Shown: positions 16,387 through 25,124 of the stretch, in pieces
How positions within the stretch are numbered: the stretch's first letter is position 1
How the letters are laid out: every line of letters begins with the position of its first letter
From: Spirochaetia bacterium 38H-sp
Lineage (GTDB): Bacteria; Spirochaetota; Spirochaetia; Winmispirales; Winmispiraceae
Direction of reading: 5' to 3'
Length of the DNA stretch: 64,000 bases
Assembly: GCA_039023545.1 (NCBI GenBank)
Contig: JBCHKQ010000001.1
Span: 434,001-498,000 of the forward strand
The notes under the pieces: model-generated
What the model was told of the DNA's origin: nothing
The model's input: only the letters and a program-made list of their open reading frames with translations
Databases searched by the model: none
Made by a program: the position numbers and the translations under genes

Positions 16387-18438
16387 ATGTTTGAATATCT
16401 GGAATCGTTGAATCCCAGTCAACGGGAGGCTGTTCTTCATGCCGGCTCGCCTCTTCTTATTCTTGCCGGTGCAGGGTCAGGGAAGACAAGGGTGATTACT
16501 GCAAAGATTGCTTACCTTGTAGATGCTGTTGGTGTTCCTGCCAGGCAGATTCTTGCTGTTACTTTTACCAATAAGGCTGCCAGGGAGATGTATGAGCGTG
16601 CGGTCAGGTTTTCTCCTAGGGCTCAGGGGGTGATGATACGGACGTTTCACTCTTTTGGTGCGTGGGTGCTGCGTTTGTATGCTGCCGAGGCTGGCTTGGC
16701 TGAGGGGTTTTCCATATATGATGACGATGATTCCCGGGCTCTTCTTGCTTCTTGCCTCGAGGGGGAAGAGAAAAAAAGGTTGTCCAGATATGCGTGGGGA
16801 ATTGCCAGGGCTAAGGATTATGCTCTTCTTCCGGATGATGATTTGTCTGTTATTATGGATGATGATGAGTTTCCCGATGTATATCGTCGTTATACAGAGA
16901 GGCTTAGACAAACAGGTAATGCCGATTTTGGCGATCTTATTTTGCTTCCTCTGCTTCTTTTGCGTGATCATGAGAAGGTAAAAGAGCGTCTCAGAAGGCA
17001 TTTCTCTGTGATTATGGTTGATGAGTATCAGGATTCCAATGTTGCTCAGTTTTTGCTGTTGCGGGAGCTCGCAGGTCCTGATACTTATGTGTGTGTTGTG
17101 GGAGATGATGATCAGTCTATCTACAGGTTTAGAGGAGCGGAGGTTAAAAATATTCTATCTTTTCCCAATGTGTTTGAGAATACGCGTGTTATAAGGCTTG
17201 AGACCAATTATCGTTCTTCTGCTACTATTCTTGAGGCTGCTTCTTCTGTTGTTGCCAACAATGTTGGAAGGATGGGAAAAACCCTTAAGCCTGTGCGTGA
17301 TAATGGTGAGCCGTTGAGGATTATGTGTTTTGATTCTGCCGAAGAAGAGGCTGATTATTGGGCAGATTTTATTGCAAAAAATGGTTATGAAGATACGGCT
17401 ATTCTGTATCGTTCCCATTTTATGTCCCGCCTTTTTGAACTTGCTTTTTCCAGGAGAGGAATTCCTTATACTCTCGTAGGCTCCTTGCGCTTTTATGAAA
17501 GGGAGGAAATCAAGGATTTGCTTTCTCTTATACGGCTTGTCCTCAATCCTTATGATAGAGTTTCTTTTCTCCGGATTATCAATAAGCCTGCCAGGGGGAT
17601 TGGCGCGCGTTCTCAGGATAAGCTGGTTAATTTTGCTGTTTCCAATTCTGTTAGTTTTCTGGATGCCTGTGATGCTGCAGATTCTTTTCTTTCTGCCAAG
17701 GCTGCTTCTTCTGCTAGGGCTTTTTCTTCTTTTATAAGGGCTGCTTCTTCTGATATCAGAGCAGCCTCTCTGGATGAGTGGATGCTGGGACTTGTGCAGC
17801 GTAGTGGGCTTGGAGACTATTATATGGGTTATGATGATATAACTGCCAGGCAGAAGCAGGAGAATATACGGGAATTTGTTGCTTCTGCTCGTGATTTTCC
17901 TTCTTCTGTGGACGGACTCGTTGCTTTTCTGGAAAATACGGCACTTGAAGGTGCTGTTGACAGTGGAGAAGATGATGGTGTTATGCTTATAACTATGCAT
18001 ACGACAAAGGGTCTTGAGTTTTCTCGTGTGATTATAGTAGGGCTAGAGGAAGGTGTTTTCCCGCCTTGGTCTGCTGATTCTCCAGAGGATATTGAGGAGG
18101 AACGCAGACTTTTTTATGTTGCTTTGACCAGGGCCAAGGATGAGCTTTTTTTGAGCTGGTCAAAAAGGCGTGTGATTTATGGTAAGTCAGCGTACCAGCA
18201 GCCCTCCCGTTTTCTGGATGAGATTCCCCCGTCATGTGTGGAAAGGGCTTTTTCTGCCTATGCAGATAGTGAGTATTCCGTAGGTACTCCTGTGTATCAT
18301 GACGATTATGGCTATGGTGTTGTTATAAAAAGCTGGTATAATGGAGATAATCTTGTCGTATCCGTACGTTTTGATAGTGGTTCGGTATGTCAGTTTTTGC
18401 CGCAGTATATGACGCTTGAGAGGTTGAGTAGTGATTGA
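16387..18438 (+). CDS. UvrD/PcrA-type DNA helicase
   Basis: Superfamily 1A 3'-5' helicase for repair and replication restart. Motifs in order: SQREAVLHAGSPLLILAGAGSGKT (Q motif plus Walker A), VTFTNKAAREM, MVDEYQDSN (Walker B), GDDDQSIYRFRGA (III), LETNYRSS (IV), ITMHTTKGLEF (V) and RRLFYVALTRAKDEL (VI). The C-terminal tail holds the PcrA/UvrD-like Tudor segment (VYHDDYGYGVVIKSWYNGDNLVVSVRF). At 683 residues it is slightly short but complete. Start ATG lies three bases after the lipoprotein stop. Confidence 0.93.
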   Translation: MFEYLESLNPSQREAVLHAGSPLLILAGAGSGKTRVITAKIAYLVDAVGVPARQILAVTFTNKAAREMYERAVRFSPRAQGVMIRTFHSFGAWVLRLYAAEAGLAEGFSIYDDDDSRALLASCLEGEEKKRLSRYAWGIARAKDYALLPDDDLSVIMDDDEFPDVYRRYTERLRQTGNADFGDLILLPLLLLRDHEKVKERLRRHFSVIMVDEYQDSNVAQFLLLRELAGPDTYVCVVGDDDQSIYRFRGAEVKNILSFPNVFENTRVIRLETNYRSSATILEAASSVVANNVGRMGKTLKPVRDNGEPLRIMCFDSAEEEADYWADFIAKNGYEDTAILYRSHFMSRLFELAFSRRGIPYTLVGSLRFYEREEIKDLLSLIRLVLNPYDRVSFLRIINKPARGIGARSQDKLVNFAVSNSVSFLDACDAADSFLSAKAASSARAFSSFIRAASSDIRAASLDEWMLGLVQRSGLGDYYMGYDDITARQKQENIREFVASARDFPSSVDGLVAFLENTALEGAVDSGEDDGVMLITMHTTKGLEFSRVIIVGLEEGVFPPWSADSPEDIEEERRLFYVALTRAKDELFLSWSKRRVIYGKSAYQQPSRFLDEIPPSCVERAFSAYADSEYSVGTPVYHDDYGYGVVIKSWYNGDNLVVSVRFDSGSVCQFLPQYMTLERLSSD

Positions 18439-19237
18439 TGGCGCATATGAAACAGAGCTTCTCAATTTTCTTCCTCGCATAAATAGGGCAAGAGGCTGGA
18501 GAGTTTACGATAAACAGGGAAACAGATTTATAGATCTAGGAATGGATGGTGCCCGTGCAGTTTTAGGATATCGGCCAGGGTTGGTAAACAAGTATATAAA
18601 GAATGCTCTATCAAAAGGGGTTACCACGCCTTTCCCGAGTGTGTATTCTTTTAAACTTAAGCAAGCTCTTAAAAAATGGATTCCTGGTCTCAGGAATATT
18701 GTCATATTTAGAGACAGCTACAGATTATTTTCTTATTTAAAATCGGAGATGGGTATTGATACGCATAGCATCTCTGATCCTGCTCTTACAGATTATGCAT
18801 CTGCTGTTTCTTATGTTAGGCCTTTTTTATCTCTTCCTGATAGTGATTTTTTTATTCCGGTTTTTCCTGTCCCTGGTTTCTTGCTCCCTGCAGTTTTATG
18901 CAGCAGAAAGGATGTAGAACTTCCTTCTGATGAGCTGGCTAATCCTGTACTCCTTTCTGCTATGACCAGAAGTGTTTTTGATATTATTTTGGCAGAGAAA
19001 AAAAATGAGTTTTGGCAGGTGACTTTGGAATGTCCAGACTTTTTTACACAAAAAGGGCCGTATCTGGTATTTGCAAGAGAGTTTTCCGATTATCCTGCTG
19101 TATTCAGGTTTTTTCTTGATAGTGGGGTTATTCTGCCTGTTTCCTCAGAACTTCCGGGGGTATTCCCAGGTGAGATTTCTGATGGAGAGCTTAAGAAATT
19201 ACAAAGGCTTTGCTTGGATGCTGCTAGTCGCTTTTAG
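18431..19237 (+). CDS. Aminotransferase-III-like protein, probably non-catalytic
   Basis: 268 residues. The N-terminus resembles class III aminotransferases: RARGWRVYDKQGNRFIDLGMDGARAVLGYRPGLVNKYIKNAL. A later FPVPGFLLPAVLCSRKDVELPSDELA recalls the segment before the C-terminal domain. The middle is short and the PLP lysine and aspartate motifs are not visible, so it is probably a degenerate or repurposed fold. Start GTG 18431 overlaps the helicase stop by eight bases, indicating coupling. Substrate and role unknown. Confidence 0.65.
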   Translation: MIDGAYETELLNFLPRINRARGWRVYDKQGNRFIDLGMDGARAVLGYRPGLVNKYIKNALSKGVTTPFPSVYSFKLKQALKKWIPGLRNIVIFRDSYRLFSYLKSEMGIDTHSISDPALTDYASAVSYVRPFLSLPDSDFFIPVFPVPGFLLPAVLCSRKDVELPSDELANPVLLSAMTRSVFDIILAEKKNEFWQVTLECPDFFTQKGPYLVFAREFSDYPAVFRFFLDSGVILPVSSELPGVFPGEISDGELKKLQRLCLDAASRF

Positions 19238-19246
19238 GAGGATTAT

Positions 19247-19540
19247 ATGTATGATGAGATAATGATTTCCATATCGACACTGTGCTTTGTTTCTGTTGCG
19301 GCTTCTCTTGCAATTATTGTATGGACCAGAACGAGAAGTCTAGCATGGCTTCTTATCGTGGTTGGGGTTTTTACACTGTTTTTATCTTATACGTTTATAT
19401 TGCTACAACGCTTTGGATTTTTATATTCTTTGCCTGATGTTTTTGGCTTTCCTCTTCTCGATGTACTTGTTATAAATCTGCCTATAATATTTTTTATCCT
19501 TGCTTTTATTGTTTTTCTTTTACAACATAGAAAGAAATGA
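19247..19540 (+). CDS. Small membrane protein, three predicted segments
   Basis: 97 residues with three hydrophobic stretches (about 8-25, 33-53, 70-93) and a basic tail (HRKK). AGGAGG precedes the ATG and it follows the aminotransferase-like gene by nine bases. No family recognised. Its last 35 bases overlap the end of the convergent ferredoxin gene. Confidence 0.7.
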   Translation: MYDEIMISISTLCFVSVAASLAIIVWTRTRSLAWLLIVVGVFTLFLSYTFILLQRFGFLYSLPDVFGFPLLDVLVINLPIIFFILAFIVFLLQHRKK

Positions 19541-19754
19541 CTTTATCTTTATAATTATCTTTGTTTTCTTTTATTTTTAGTGCTCCTGCAGGGCAGTCTT
19601 CTTCCAATTGTCTTATAAGAATGGTCTTTGTTTCTTCTGTTATAACAGGTTTTTTTATAATAGTTATATTGTTTTTTATCTCAAAAATATCCGGTAGAGT
19701 TTCTTCACATATACCGCAGAGTATACATTTTTCTTTGTCTATATCAATCAACAT
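19506..19754 (-). CDS. Single-cluster [4Fe-4S] ferredoxin
   Basis: 82-residue electron carrier. The cluster ligands are CILCGIC near residues 10-16 and CPAGAL near residue 50, giving three plus one Cys and so one [4Fe-4S] cluster. The pattern DIDKEKCILCGIC...PDIFEI is typical of small monocluster ferredoxins. The C-terminal 20 residues are a lysine-rich tail. No redox partner gene is adjacent. It overlaps the convergent membrane-protein gene by 35 bases. Confidence 0.85.
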   Translation of the reverse strand: MLIDIDKEKCILCGICEETLPDIFEIKNNITIIKKPVITEETKTILIRQLEEDCPAGALKIKENKDNYKDKVISFYVVKEKQ

Positions 19755-19842
19755 GGTCTTCTCCTGCTTTTAAGATATTTATTTTTGAATATATTGACAA
19801 TATGTATTATATTATGCTAGAGAAAAGTAAGAGGAGGGACAG

Positions 19843-20064
19843 ATGCTTGCCATACTTATAGGGTTTGTATTAATAGCTTTTGGTCTTTATTTTGTTTTGC
19901 CTTTGAGTTGGACACTCAATTGGTGGAGTGATTTTCTTATTCTGCTAAAGGGAGGAATTCCGTTTTTCCTCTTTTTTATAGGACTTATTGCCATAATGGT
20001 AGGAATAGCGGATATTAAAGACAGAGCAACGGCAAAAAAGCTGGAAAAGAATAAAGATAAATAA
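19843..20064 (+). CDS. Small two-segment membrane protein
   Basis: 73 residues with two membrane helices (about 3-22 and 36-57) and a charged C-terminus (DIKDRATAKKLEKNKDK). AGAGGAGGGACAG precedes the ATG. It resembles short spirochaetal conserved membrane proteins, but I know no function. It lies upstream of the rplM promoter. Confidence 0.7.
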   Translation: MLAILIGFVLIAFGLYFVLPLSWTLNWWSDFLILLKGGIPFFLFFIGLIAIMVGIADIKDRATAKKLEKNKDK

Positions 20065-20073
20065 GCACTGCAC

Positions 20074-20103
20074 TTGACAAGATTTTTCTTGTATGAAAAT
20101 ATG
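20074..20103 (+). promoter_or_regulatory. Probable promoter of rplM-rpsI-recX
   Basis: Exact TTGACA at 20074-20079. The -10 is weaker (AATATG at an 18-base spacing). It lies about 30 bases before rplM. Confidence 0.45.
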
Positions 20104-20133
20104 TAACTCCATAATATGTGAATGAGGATAGGG

Positions 20134-20559
20134 ATGAAGACTATATTTGTGAAACCGGAGACAATAAAGCAAAAGTGGTATGTGATTGATGCAGAAGGGA
20201 AGACCTTGGGTAAGGTGGCCGTACAGGCTGCTATGATCCTCAGAGGAAAGCATCGCCCCTATTATACGCCGCATCAGGCTGTAGGTGATTATGTTGTTAT
20301 TGTTAATGCTGATAAAATAAAAGTAACTGGTGGTAAAGAAGAGAAAAAGCTTTATTACTGGCATACCGGTTATCCCGGTGGAATCAAGGTTGCAAGCCTT
20401 GAGAAGATGATGCAGAAAAAGCCTACTTTCCCTGTGGAAAAGGCTATAAAAGGTATGTTGCCCAAGAATCGTCTGGGAAGAGAACTTTTTAGACATCTTA
20501 AGGTTTATGCTGGTCCCAGTCATCCGCATGCAGCACAGAAACCAGAAGTTCTACAGTAA
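20134..20559 (+). CDS. rplM: 50S ribosomal protein L13
   Basis: Large-subunit protein that binds 23S rRNA early in assembly. 142 residues with signature stretches [37 protein letters not shown] and [15 protein letters not shown]. The start is ATG 20134, as in other L13 proteins; ATG 20122 is in frame but gives a four-residue extension and overlaps the GAGGATAGGG ribosome-binding site. It forms the usual pair with rpsI, 11 bases away. Confidence 0.97.
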   Translation: MKTIFVKPETIKQKWYVIDAEGKTLGKVAVQAAMILRGKHRPYYTPHQAVGDYVVIVNADKIKVTGGKEEKKLYYWHTGYPGGIKVASLEKMMQKKPTFPVEKAIKGMLPKNRLGRELFRHLKVYAGPSHPHAAQKPEVLQ

Positions 20560-20570
20560 GAGGTGAGATT

Positions 20571-20966
20571 GTGGCTATCGATAATTTGGCTTTGACGACA
20601 GGAAGAAGAAAAACAGCAGTGGCAAGGGTCTTTTTAAGAAATGGAAATGGTAATATTGTTATCAATGGCAAGAGTCTAGACGAGTATTTTAACAGAGAAG
20701 ACCATAGGATTATAGTAAAGCAGCCTCTTGTTGTTACTGATAATGAGGGAAAATTTGACCTTTATATAACTGTAAAAGGTGGCGGTATAAGCGGGCAGGC
20801 CGAGGCTATCCGTCATGGGATTGCAAGAGCACTTGCAGAGTATGACGAGACCAATGTTGCTTCTCTCAAGGCAAATAAGTTCCTAACGAGAGATCCCAGA
20901 ATGGTAGAAAGAAAGAAATATGGACATAAGAAAGCAAGGAGAAGCTTCCAGTTCTCCAAGCGTTAG
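20571..20966 (+). CDS. rpsI: 30S ribosomal protein S9
   Basis: 131 residues with [30 protein letters not shown] and the basic C-terminus [15 protein letters not shown] that reaches the tRNA site of the small subunit. GTG start with GAGGTGAG upstream. The recX reading frame opens inside its last 47 bases. Confidence 0.97.
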   Translation: MAIDNLALTTGRRKTAVARVFLRNGNGNIVINGKSLDEYFNREDHRIIVKQPLVVTDNEGKFDLYITVKGGGISGQAEAIRHGIARALAEYDETNVASLKANKFLTRDPRMVERKKYGHKKARRSFQFSKR

Positions 20967-21570
20967 TCTGAGAATAGTATCTGTTACCAAAGAGGGAGCA
21001 CCTTCCGGATGTATGGCTGTGCATGCGGATGATGGCTCCCTTTTGTTTTTGTCACATTCCTGTATAAAAAAGCACTCCGTAAGTGAGGGCTCTTTTTTTT
21101 ATTCTAAGCAGCTTTCTTCTATTGCTGCAGAAGACGAACGGTATAGAATCAGTCTTTATGTGGACAGACTTCTCAGAAGGTTCTCCTATCCTGTGTCCGT
21201 TCTAAGGAAAAAGCTGCTTAATCGTGGCTTTTCTAAAGATGTTGTGGAGGATTTCCTTGTCAGCTTGAATAAAGCTGGTCTTGTTGATGATGAAGCCTAT
21301 GCAAGGATGTGGGTGCAAAGTAGGATGGAGAAAAGCCCACTTTCTCCTGTATATCTTAAAGCAAAGCTTGTACAAAAGGGAATAGATGCAAGTGTAGCTG
21401 ATAGAGTAGTCAATAGCTTGGAAGAGGATGTTGTGATGGACTCTGCTTTTGATTATGCAAAAAAACTTGCCAGGCAGGGACTGGATATAGAAAAAATTGC
21501 CTCTCGCCTTAAAAACAGAGCGTATCCATATAACATGATAAAAAAAATTTTGCATAAAATAAAAGCATAA
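20920..21570 (+). CDS. recX: RecX-family regulator of RecA
   Basis: 216 residues. The C-terminal 150 show the RecX three-helix repeats: [61 protein letters not shown] and YAKKLARQG. RecX binds RecA filaments and limits recombination. The only in-frame start giving a full-length product is ATG 20920, inside rpsI; the next, ATG 21010, would shorten the N-terminal extension. recA is not in the window. Start confidence is low, family assignment good. Confidence 0.82.
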   Translation: MDIRKQGEASSSPSVSLRIVSVTKEGAPSGCMAVHADDGSLLFLSHSCIKKHSVSEGSFFYSKQLSSIAAEDERYRISLYVDRLLRRFSYPVSVLRKKLLNRGFSKDVVEDFLVSLNKAGLVDDEAYARMWVQSRMEKSPLSPVYLKAKLVQKGIDASVADRVVNSLEEDVVMDSAFDYAKKLARQGLDIEKIASRLKNRAYPYNMIKKILHKIKA

Positions 21571-21633
21571 TCTTGTTTATATTTGTTATATATTTTACGA
21601 TGATATAAATATGACCGCTTTTGCGGAGTTGTT

Positions 21634-22284
21634 ATGAAAGATGATTATCTTGTAGAGGGATTTATATCAAAAAAGAATTTGCTGGAAGAAAGCAAAAAAG
21701 ATCTCTACACAAGCGAGCTGTATCATAGAGTCAAAAATGATATCACCCTTCTTATGAGCTATCTGTCTTTAAAGGAAAATGAGCTTTCTTCTGATGCTGA
21801 TAGGCAGGTACTACGTTCTGTGATATCCCAGTTTAAGGCTCTGACAGTAATGTATGACTTTATTGTCTCTTCTTCCAATAAAAAATTGGTTCTATTCAAT
21901 GAGCTACTTGAGAGGACAATAGCTGCTACCCTTGCTATACACAGCGCTTACAGAGATATTGATATAGATTTTATGCAAGATGAGGTCTGTATGTCTTCTA
22001 GGCATGCTATGCCGCTTCTTCTGGTCTGCAACGAGCTTATTACCAATGCCATAAAGCATAGTCCTGTTGGGCACAACTTGTGCGTAAAAATAGGGCTCAA
22101 AAAAAATAGAGGTAAGGCCTGCCTTAGTATTTCTGGTGGCAATGGAGATTTTGACCCGTCTGAGAAGATGTCAGAGGGCTATGGCCTCATGCTGGTAAAG
22201 GCGCTTGCTTCTCAGGCTGACGCGGATATTAGTTTTGACCGGAGCACCGGTGCGTGGAATATAAGCTTTCTGAGTCTGTGCTGA
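21634..22284 (+). CDS. Minimal HisKA_2-type sensor kinase
   Basis: 216-residue soluble kinase without a recognisable sensor. The phospho-acceptor His is in ELYHRVKNDITLLMSYLSL, the HisKA_2 pattern found with LytS/EAL-linked signalling. The ATP-binding domain follows with N-box CNELITNAIKHS and a G-box near SEGYGLMLVKAL. With no membrane helix, its input must come from another protein. No response regulator is adjacent. A composite repeat follows. Confidence 0.8.
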   Translation: MKDDYLVEGFISKKNLLEESKKDLYTSELYHRVKNDITLLMSYLSLKENELSSDADRQVLRSVISQFKALTVMYDFIVSSSNKKLVLFNELLERTIAATLAIHSAYRDIDIDFMQDEVCMSSRHAMPLLLVCNELITNAIKHSPVGHNLCVKIGLKKNRGKACLSISGGNGDFDPSEKMSEGYGLMLVKALASQADADISFDRSTGAWNISFLSLC

Positions 22285-22333
22285 GTGCATTTTGTTTTAT
22301 TGTCTTTCCATTATTGTTTAAAAAGTCTATTTT

Positions 22334-22497
22334 TATACCGAACGCAGCGCATGCATATGCATACGCTGCTGCCTCCGGCGTGGATAAAAGCAGGAATAGA
22401 GATTAGATATATTCTTTTACCTGTTTGCCGAAGGCAGGAGGAGACGAGCATCTACTGTTGTTGGATGTTTTTATAGCGAGTCTCCGACGTTCGGTAT
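22334..22497. repeat. Composite inverted hairpin repeat (units 5 and 6)
   Basis: Occupies most of the gap 22285-22522. Unit 5: TATACCGAACG, stem GCAGCG / CGCTGC around ATGCAT / ATGCAT, then TGCCTCCGGCG (22370-22380). Unit 6: GCCGAAGGCAG (22427-22437), shorter stem GGAGAC / GTCTCC, then GACGTTCGGTAT ending 22497. Confidence 0.85.
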
Positions 22498-22522
22498 GTT
22501 GTTTTTTCGGAGATAGATATTG

Positions 22523-23890
22523 ATGAGAGATGCAAATGCTCTTTTTGTTTTCCCTCCTGTTTATGATTTTGCTCTTTATGACCTTTTTCTAAAACCTTAT
22601 GGGCTTCTTAGGATTGCAGAGTGGTTTAGGTCTGCAGGCTATGATGTGCGTTTTCTAAATTATCTTGATTACGCAGATGAGGTTGTCACAGCGCTTATGG
22701 GGCAGATAAAAAGAAGGGCAAATGGTACTGGCAAGTTTTTTAAAACCCAGTGTGATTTTCCTATTGCGGGATATGGCATAGGGCGTAAATTTTACAGGTA
22801 CGGGATTCCGGCCGAGAGGGCAGAGGAGCTTTTGAGGGACTGGTATGCGGATAGTGCGCCTGACGTGGTTGTGTTTCAGTCAGGGATGACCTACTGGTAT
22901 CCGGGGCTTGTAGAGGCACATGCTCTTGTCAGGCGTCTTTTCCCAAATGCGCTCACTGTGACGGGAGGGATATATGCAAGTCTGCTTCCTGAGCATTGCA
23001 GAGACTTTGTGGGGACTGATGTTGTTGCGGTAGGCAGGGACGTAAAAGAGATTGTCAAGGCTATTGCTGACAGGGGCTTGCCTATCCCTTCCGGTTCTGT
23101 GCCTTATGAGCCAGCTATGGATTTCTCTGTATGGAAAGATGCTGGTGTACTGAGAATAAATACGGGATGTCCTTTTTCCTGTTCTTATTGTGCTTCTTCA
23201 GCTATTTCTTCTTATTCTTCTGGTTCGGGAGAGATGGCCTTTTCTCTTTTCTCCCGTTACAGAGAACTGCATGGCACAAGAAATTTTGCATTTTATGATG
23301 ATGCGCTGCTTGTAAATAAGGAAAAAGGTATTCTTGTCTTTTTGGACAAGGTTCTATCTGCTTATGGCAGTTCTGCGGGAGAAGAGATATCGTTTTTTTT
23401 ACCCAATGCAATTCACGGAAGGCTTCTTGATTATGAGCTGGCTTCTCTGCTTAAACGTGCGGGGTTTAAGGAAATAAGAATAGGTTTTGAGAGTGCTGAT
23501 GATGATTTTCATAAAGAGCATGATGGCAAGCTTTATATGGAGGAGTTTGAACGGGCTGTGGATATTCTTATAGATGCTGGCTTTTTACCATCTCAGATAA
23601 GAGTATATCTGCTTGCCGGACTTCCGGGCCAGAGAAAAGAGAGCGTGGAAAAATCTTTGAGCTTCCTGGAAAATTTCCCTCTCAATATTTCTGTTGCGGA
23701 ATATTCTCCTGTCCCCCGCACTTTTTTATGGGAAGAAAGCAAAAGGCTTTCTCTTTTTCCTCTGGAAGAGCCCCTTTTCCATAATAACAGCCTTTTCCCC
23801 ATGCAATGGGAAGGCTTTTCTCTTGATGACCTTGCCATTATAAAGAAAAAGGTGAGGCTTAGAAATGCTAACCTATTTTCTAATCATTAA
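22523..23890 (+). CDS. B12-binding-domain radical SAM protein
   Basis: 455 residues. The N-terminal 190 look like a cobalamin-binding Rossmann domain (ANALFVFPPVYDF, later DVVVFQSGMTYWYPGLVEA and TVTGGIYASLLPEH). The radical SAM cluster is in NTGCPFSCSYCASSA (C-x3-C-x2-C), followed by EIRIGFESADDD and YLLAGLPGQ, typical of this class. Substrate unknown; relatives act in methylation or ring formation. ATG 22523 is nine bases after CGGAGA. It converges with gpsA, overlapping by 11 bases. Confidence 0.85.
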   Translation: MRDANALFVFPPVYDFALYDLFLKPYGLLRIAEWFRSAGYDVRFLNYLDYADEVVTALMGQIKRRANGTGKFFKTQCDFPIAGYGIGRKFYRYGIPAERAEELLRDWYADSAPDVVVFQSGMTYWYPGLVEAHALVRRLFPNALTVTGGIYASLLPEHCRDFVGTDVVAVGRDVKEIVKAIADRGLPIPSGSVPYEPAMDFSVWKDAGVLRINTGCPFSCSYCASSAISSYSSGSGEMAFSLFSRYRELHGTRNFAFYDDALLVNKEKGILVFLDKVLSAYGSSAGEEISFFLPNAIHGRLLDYELASLLKRAGFKEIRIGFESADDDFHKEHDGKLYMEEFERAVDILIDAGFLPSQIRVYLLAGLPGQRKESVEKSLSFLENFPLNISVAEYSPVPRTFLWEESKRLSLFPLEEPLFHNNSLFPMQWEGFSLDDLAIIKKKVRLRNANLFSNH

Positions 23891-25022
23891 AAAAGCGCTC
23901 TTTTAGATTATCCAAAAGACCTGTAGGCTTGGTTTTTCTTAATATACCTTCCAGCATTTCTTCCATAAGATGGGTGGGATTGGCTTCTTTGTTGAGTATC
24001 CTGTATACAGCTTTTATTATGGGAACCCTGAGATTGCTGTTTTTTGCAATCCGGTATGCTTGCCTTGATGCAAAAACACCTTCCGGCAGATATCCTATTC
24101 TGTCTATCTTGCTAATAAGGTCGTCTATGTTTCTAAAGGGAGTCAAGAGGTTCTTGGTCATTATCTCTCTGCCAAAACGTCTATTTCTTCCATAAATGCT
24201 CCTACAGGTAACGTCCAAGTCTCCTACTCCAGCTATGGAAGAAAAAGTTTCCGGATGGGTTGCGCCCATTGCAATGCCCAATGTTTGTATCTCATTGAGC
24301 CCTGCGGCAAGTAAAAGCGACTCCGTATTATCACCCACAAAGCTGGTTCCAGCGTCTTTCAATGCATCCAGCACGCCAAAAGCTATTGCAATGACATTCT
24401 TGAGTGCTGCAGAGACCTGTACACCTGTTGTATCAAGAGAAGAGAAAACTAGAAGCCTCTTGGTTGTAAGTAGATTCCTTATTCGTATGCTGTTTTTTGG
24501 ATTTTTGGATGCACTTATAAGCCCTGTAAGCTTCCCTCTCCCAACCTCTTCTGCATGTGATGGACCGGATACATAAACCAGATTATCTTTATAGAAAGGG
24601 GGGAGAATCTCTTCCATAGCATCCAGTATCAACTTTGGTTCGCCGAATTTATCTGGAATAAACCCCTTGGAAAATACAGCTATGACAGGCTTTCCTTTCT
24701 GTACATCCGCTGTTTTGGCAATCTGCTGAGTAAGAGAAGGGATAAAAACCGACGGAGGAACCATAAGAATATAGTCCTTTTTTGATACAGCTTCTTCTAC
24801 AGAAGTAGTTGCACTTATTCTTCTTGACAATTTTACTCCGGGAAGATATCTTGTATTTTCTCCCAGATTATTAATATCTTCCGCAACTTCTTTCTCGTAT
24901 ATCCACAGGTTAACAGAGTAACCATTATCTGCTACAGCCTGAGCAATGGCGGTTCCCCATGCTCCACCTCCTATCACACCTACCTTTCCCTTAAATCCCG
25001 GCATACTTAGATTAACTTTCAT
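23880..25022 (-). CDS. gpsA: Glycerol-3-phosphate dehydrogenase [NAD(P)+]
   Basis: Makes sn-glycerol 3-phosphate from dihydroxyacetone phosphate for phospholipid synthesis. The NAD-binding motif is KVGVIGGGAWGTAIAQAVADNGYSV. The substrate-domain Lys is in VQVSAALKNVIAIAFGVLDAL, and GVGDLDVTCRSIYGRNRRFG is the family signature. About 380 residues, longer than E. coli (339) mainly through a few loops and an extended N-terminus. ATG 25022 is eight bases after GGAGG; ATG 25028 is too close to it. Complete and probably active. Confidence 0.93.
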   Translation of the reverse strand: MKVNLSMPGFKGKVGVIGGGAWGTAIAQAVADNGYSVNLWIYEKEVAEDINNLGENTRYLPGVKLSRRISATTSVEEAVSKKDYILMVPPSVFIPSLTQQIAKTADVQKGKPVIAVFSKGFIPDKFGEPKLILDAMEEILPPFYKDNLVYVSGPSHAEEVGRGKLTGLISASKNPKNSIRIRNLLTTKRLLVFSSLDTTGVQVSAALKNVIAIAFGVLDALKDAGTSFVGDNTESLLLAAGLNEIQTLGIAMGATHPETFSSIAGVGDLDVTCRSIYGRNRRFGREIMTKNLLTPFRNIDDLISKIDRIGYLPEGVFASRQAYRIAKNSNLRVPIIKAVYRILNKEANPTHLMEEMLEGILRKTKPTGLLDNLKERFFND

Positions 25023-25060
25023 CACCATTGCCTCCGTAAAAAAATCTTATTTTTTTTGTA

Positions 25061-25090
25061 TTGCCGTTTATAGTAGCTAAATACTATGCT
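25061..25090 (+). promoter_or_regulatory. Probable promoter of the protease gene
   Basis: TTGCCG (25061-25066), 18-base spacer, TATGCT (25085-25090), 35 bases before the ATG. Confidence 0.4.
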
Positions 25091-25124
25091 ATTATCAATA
25101 AAAATTCAAATACCGGGAGACTGT

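Noticed and set aside
17155..18000. 281-codon minus-strand frame
   Set aside because: Lies wholly inside the helicase gene; the basic, low-complexity product is a shadow of its codon bias.
22334..22497. Integron attC sites or a CRISPR array as explanation of the repeats
   Set aside because: No integrase, cassette array, or regularly spaced direct repeats; the units are scattered singly or as inverted pairs.
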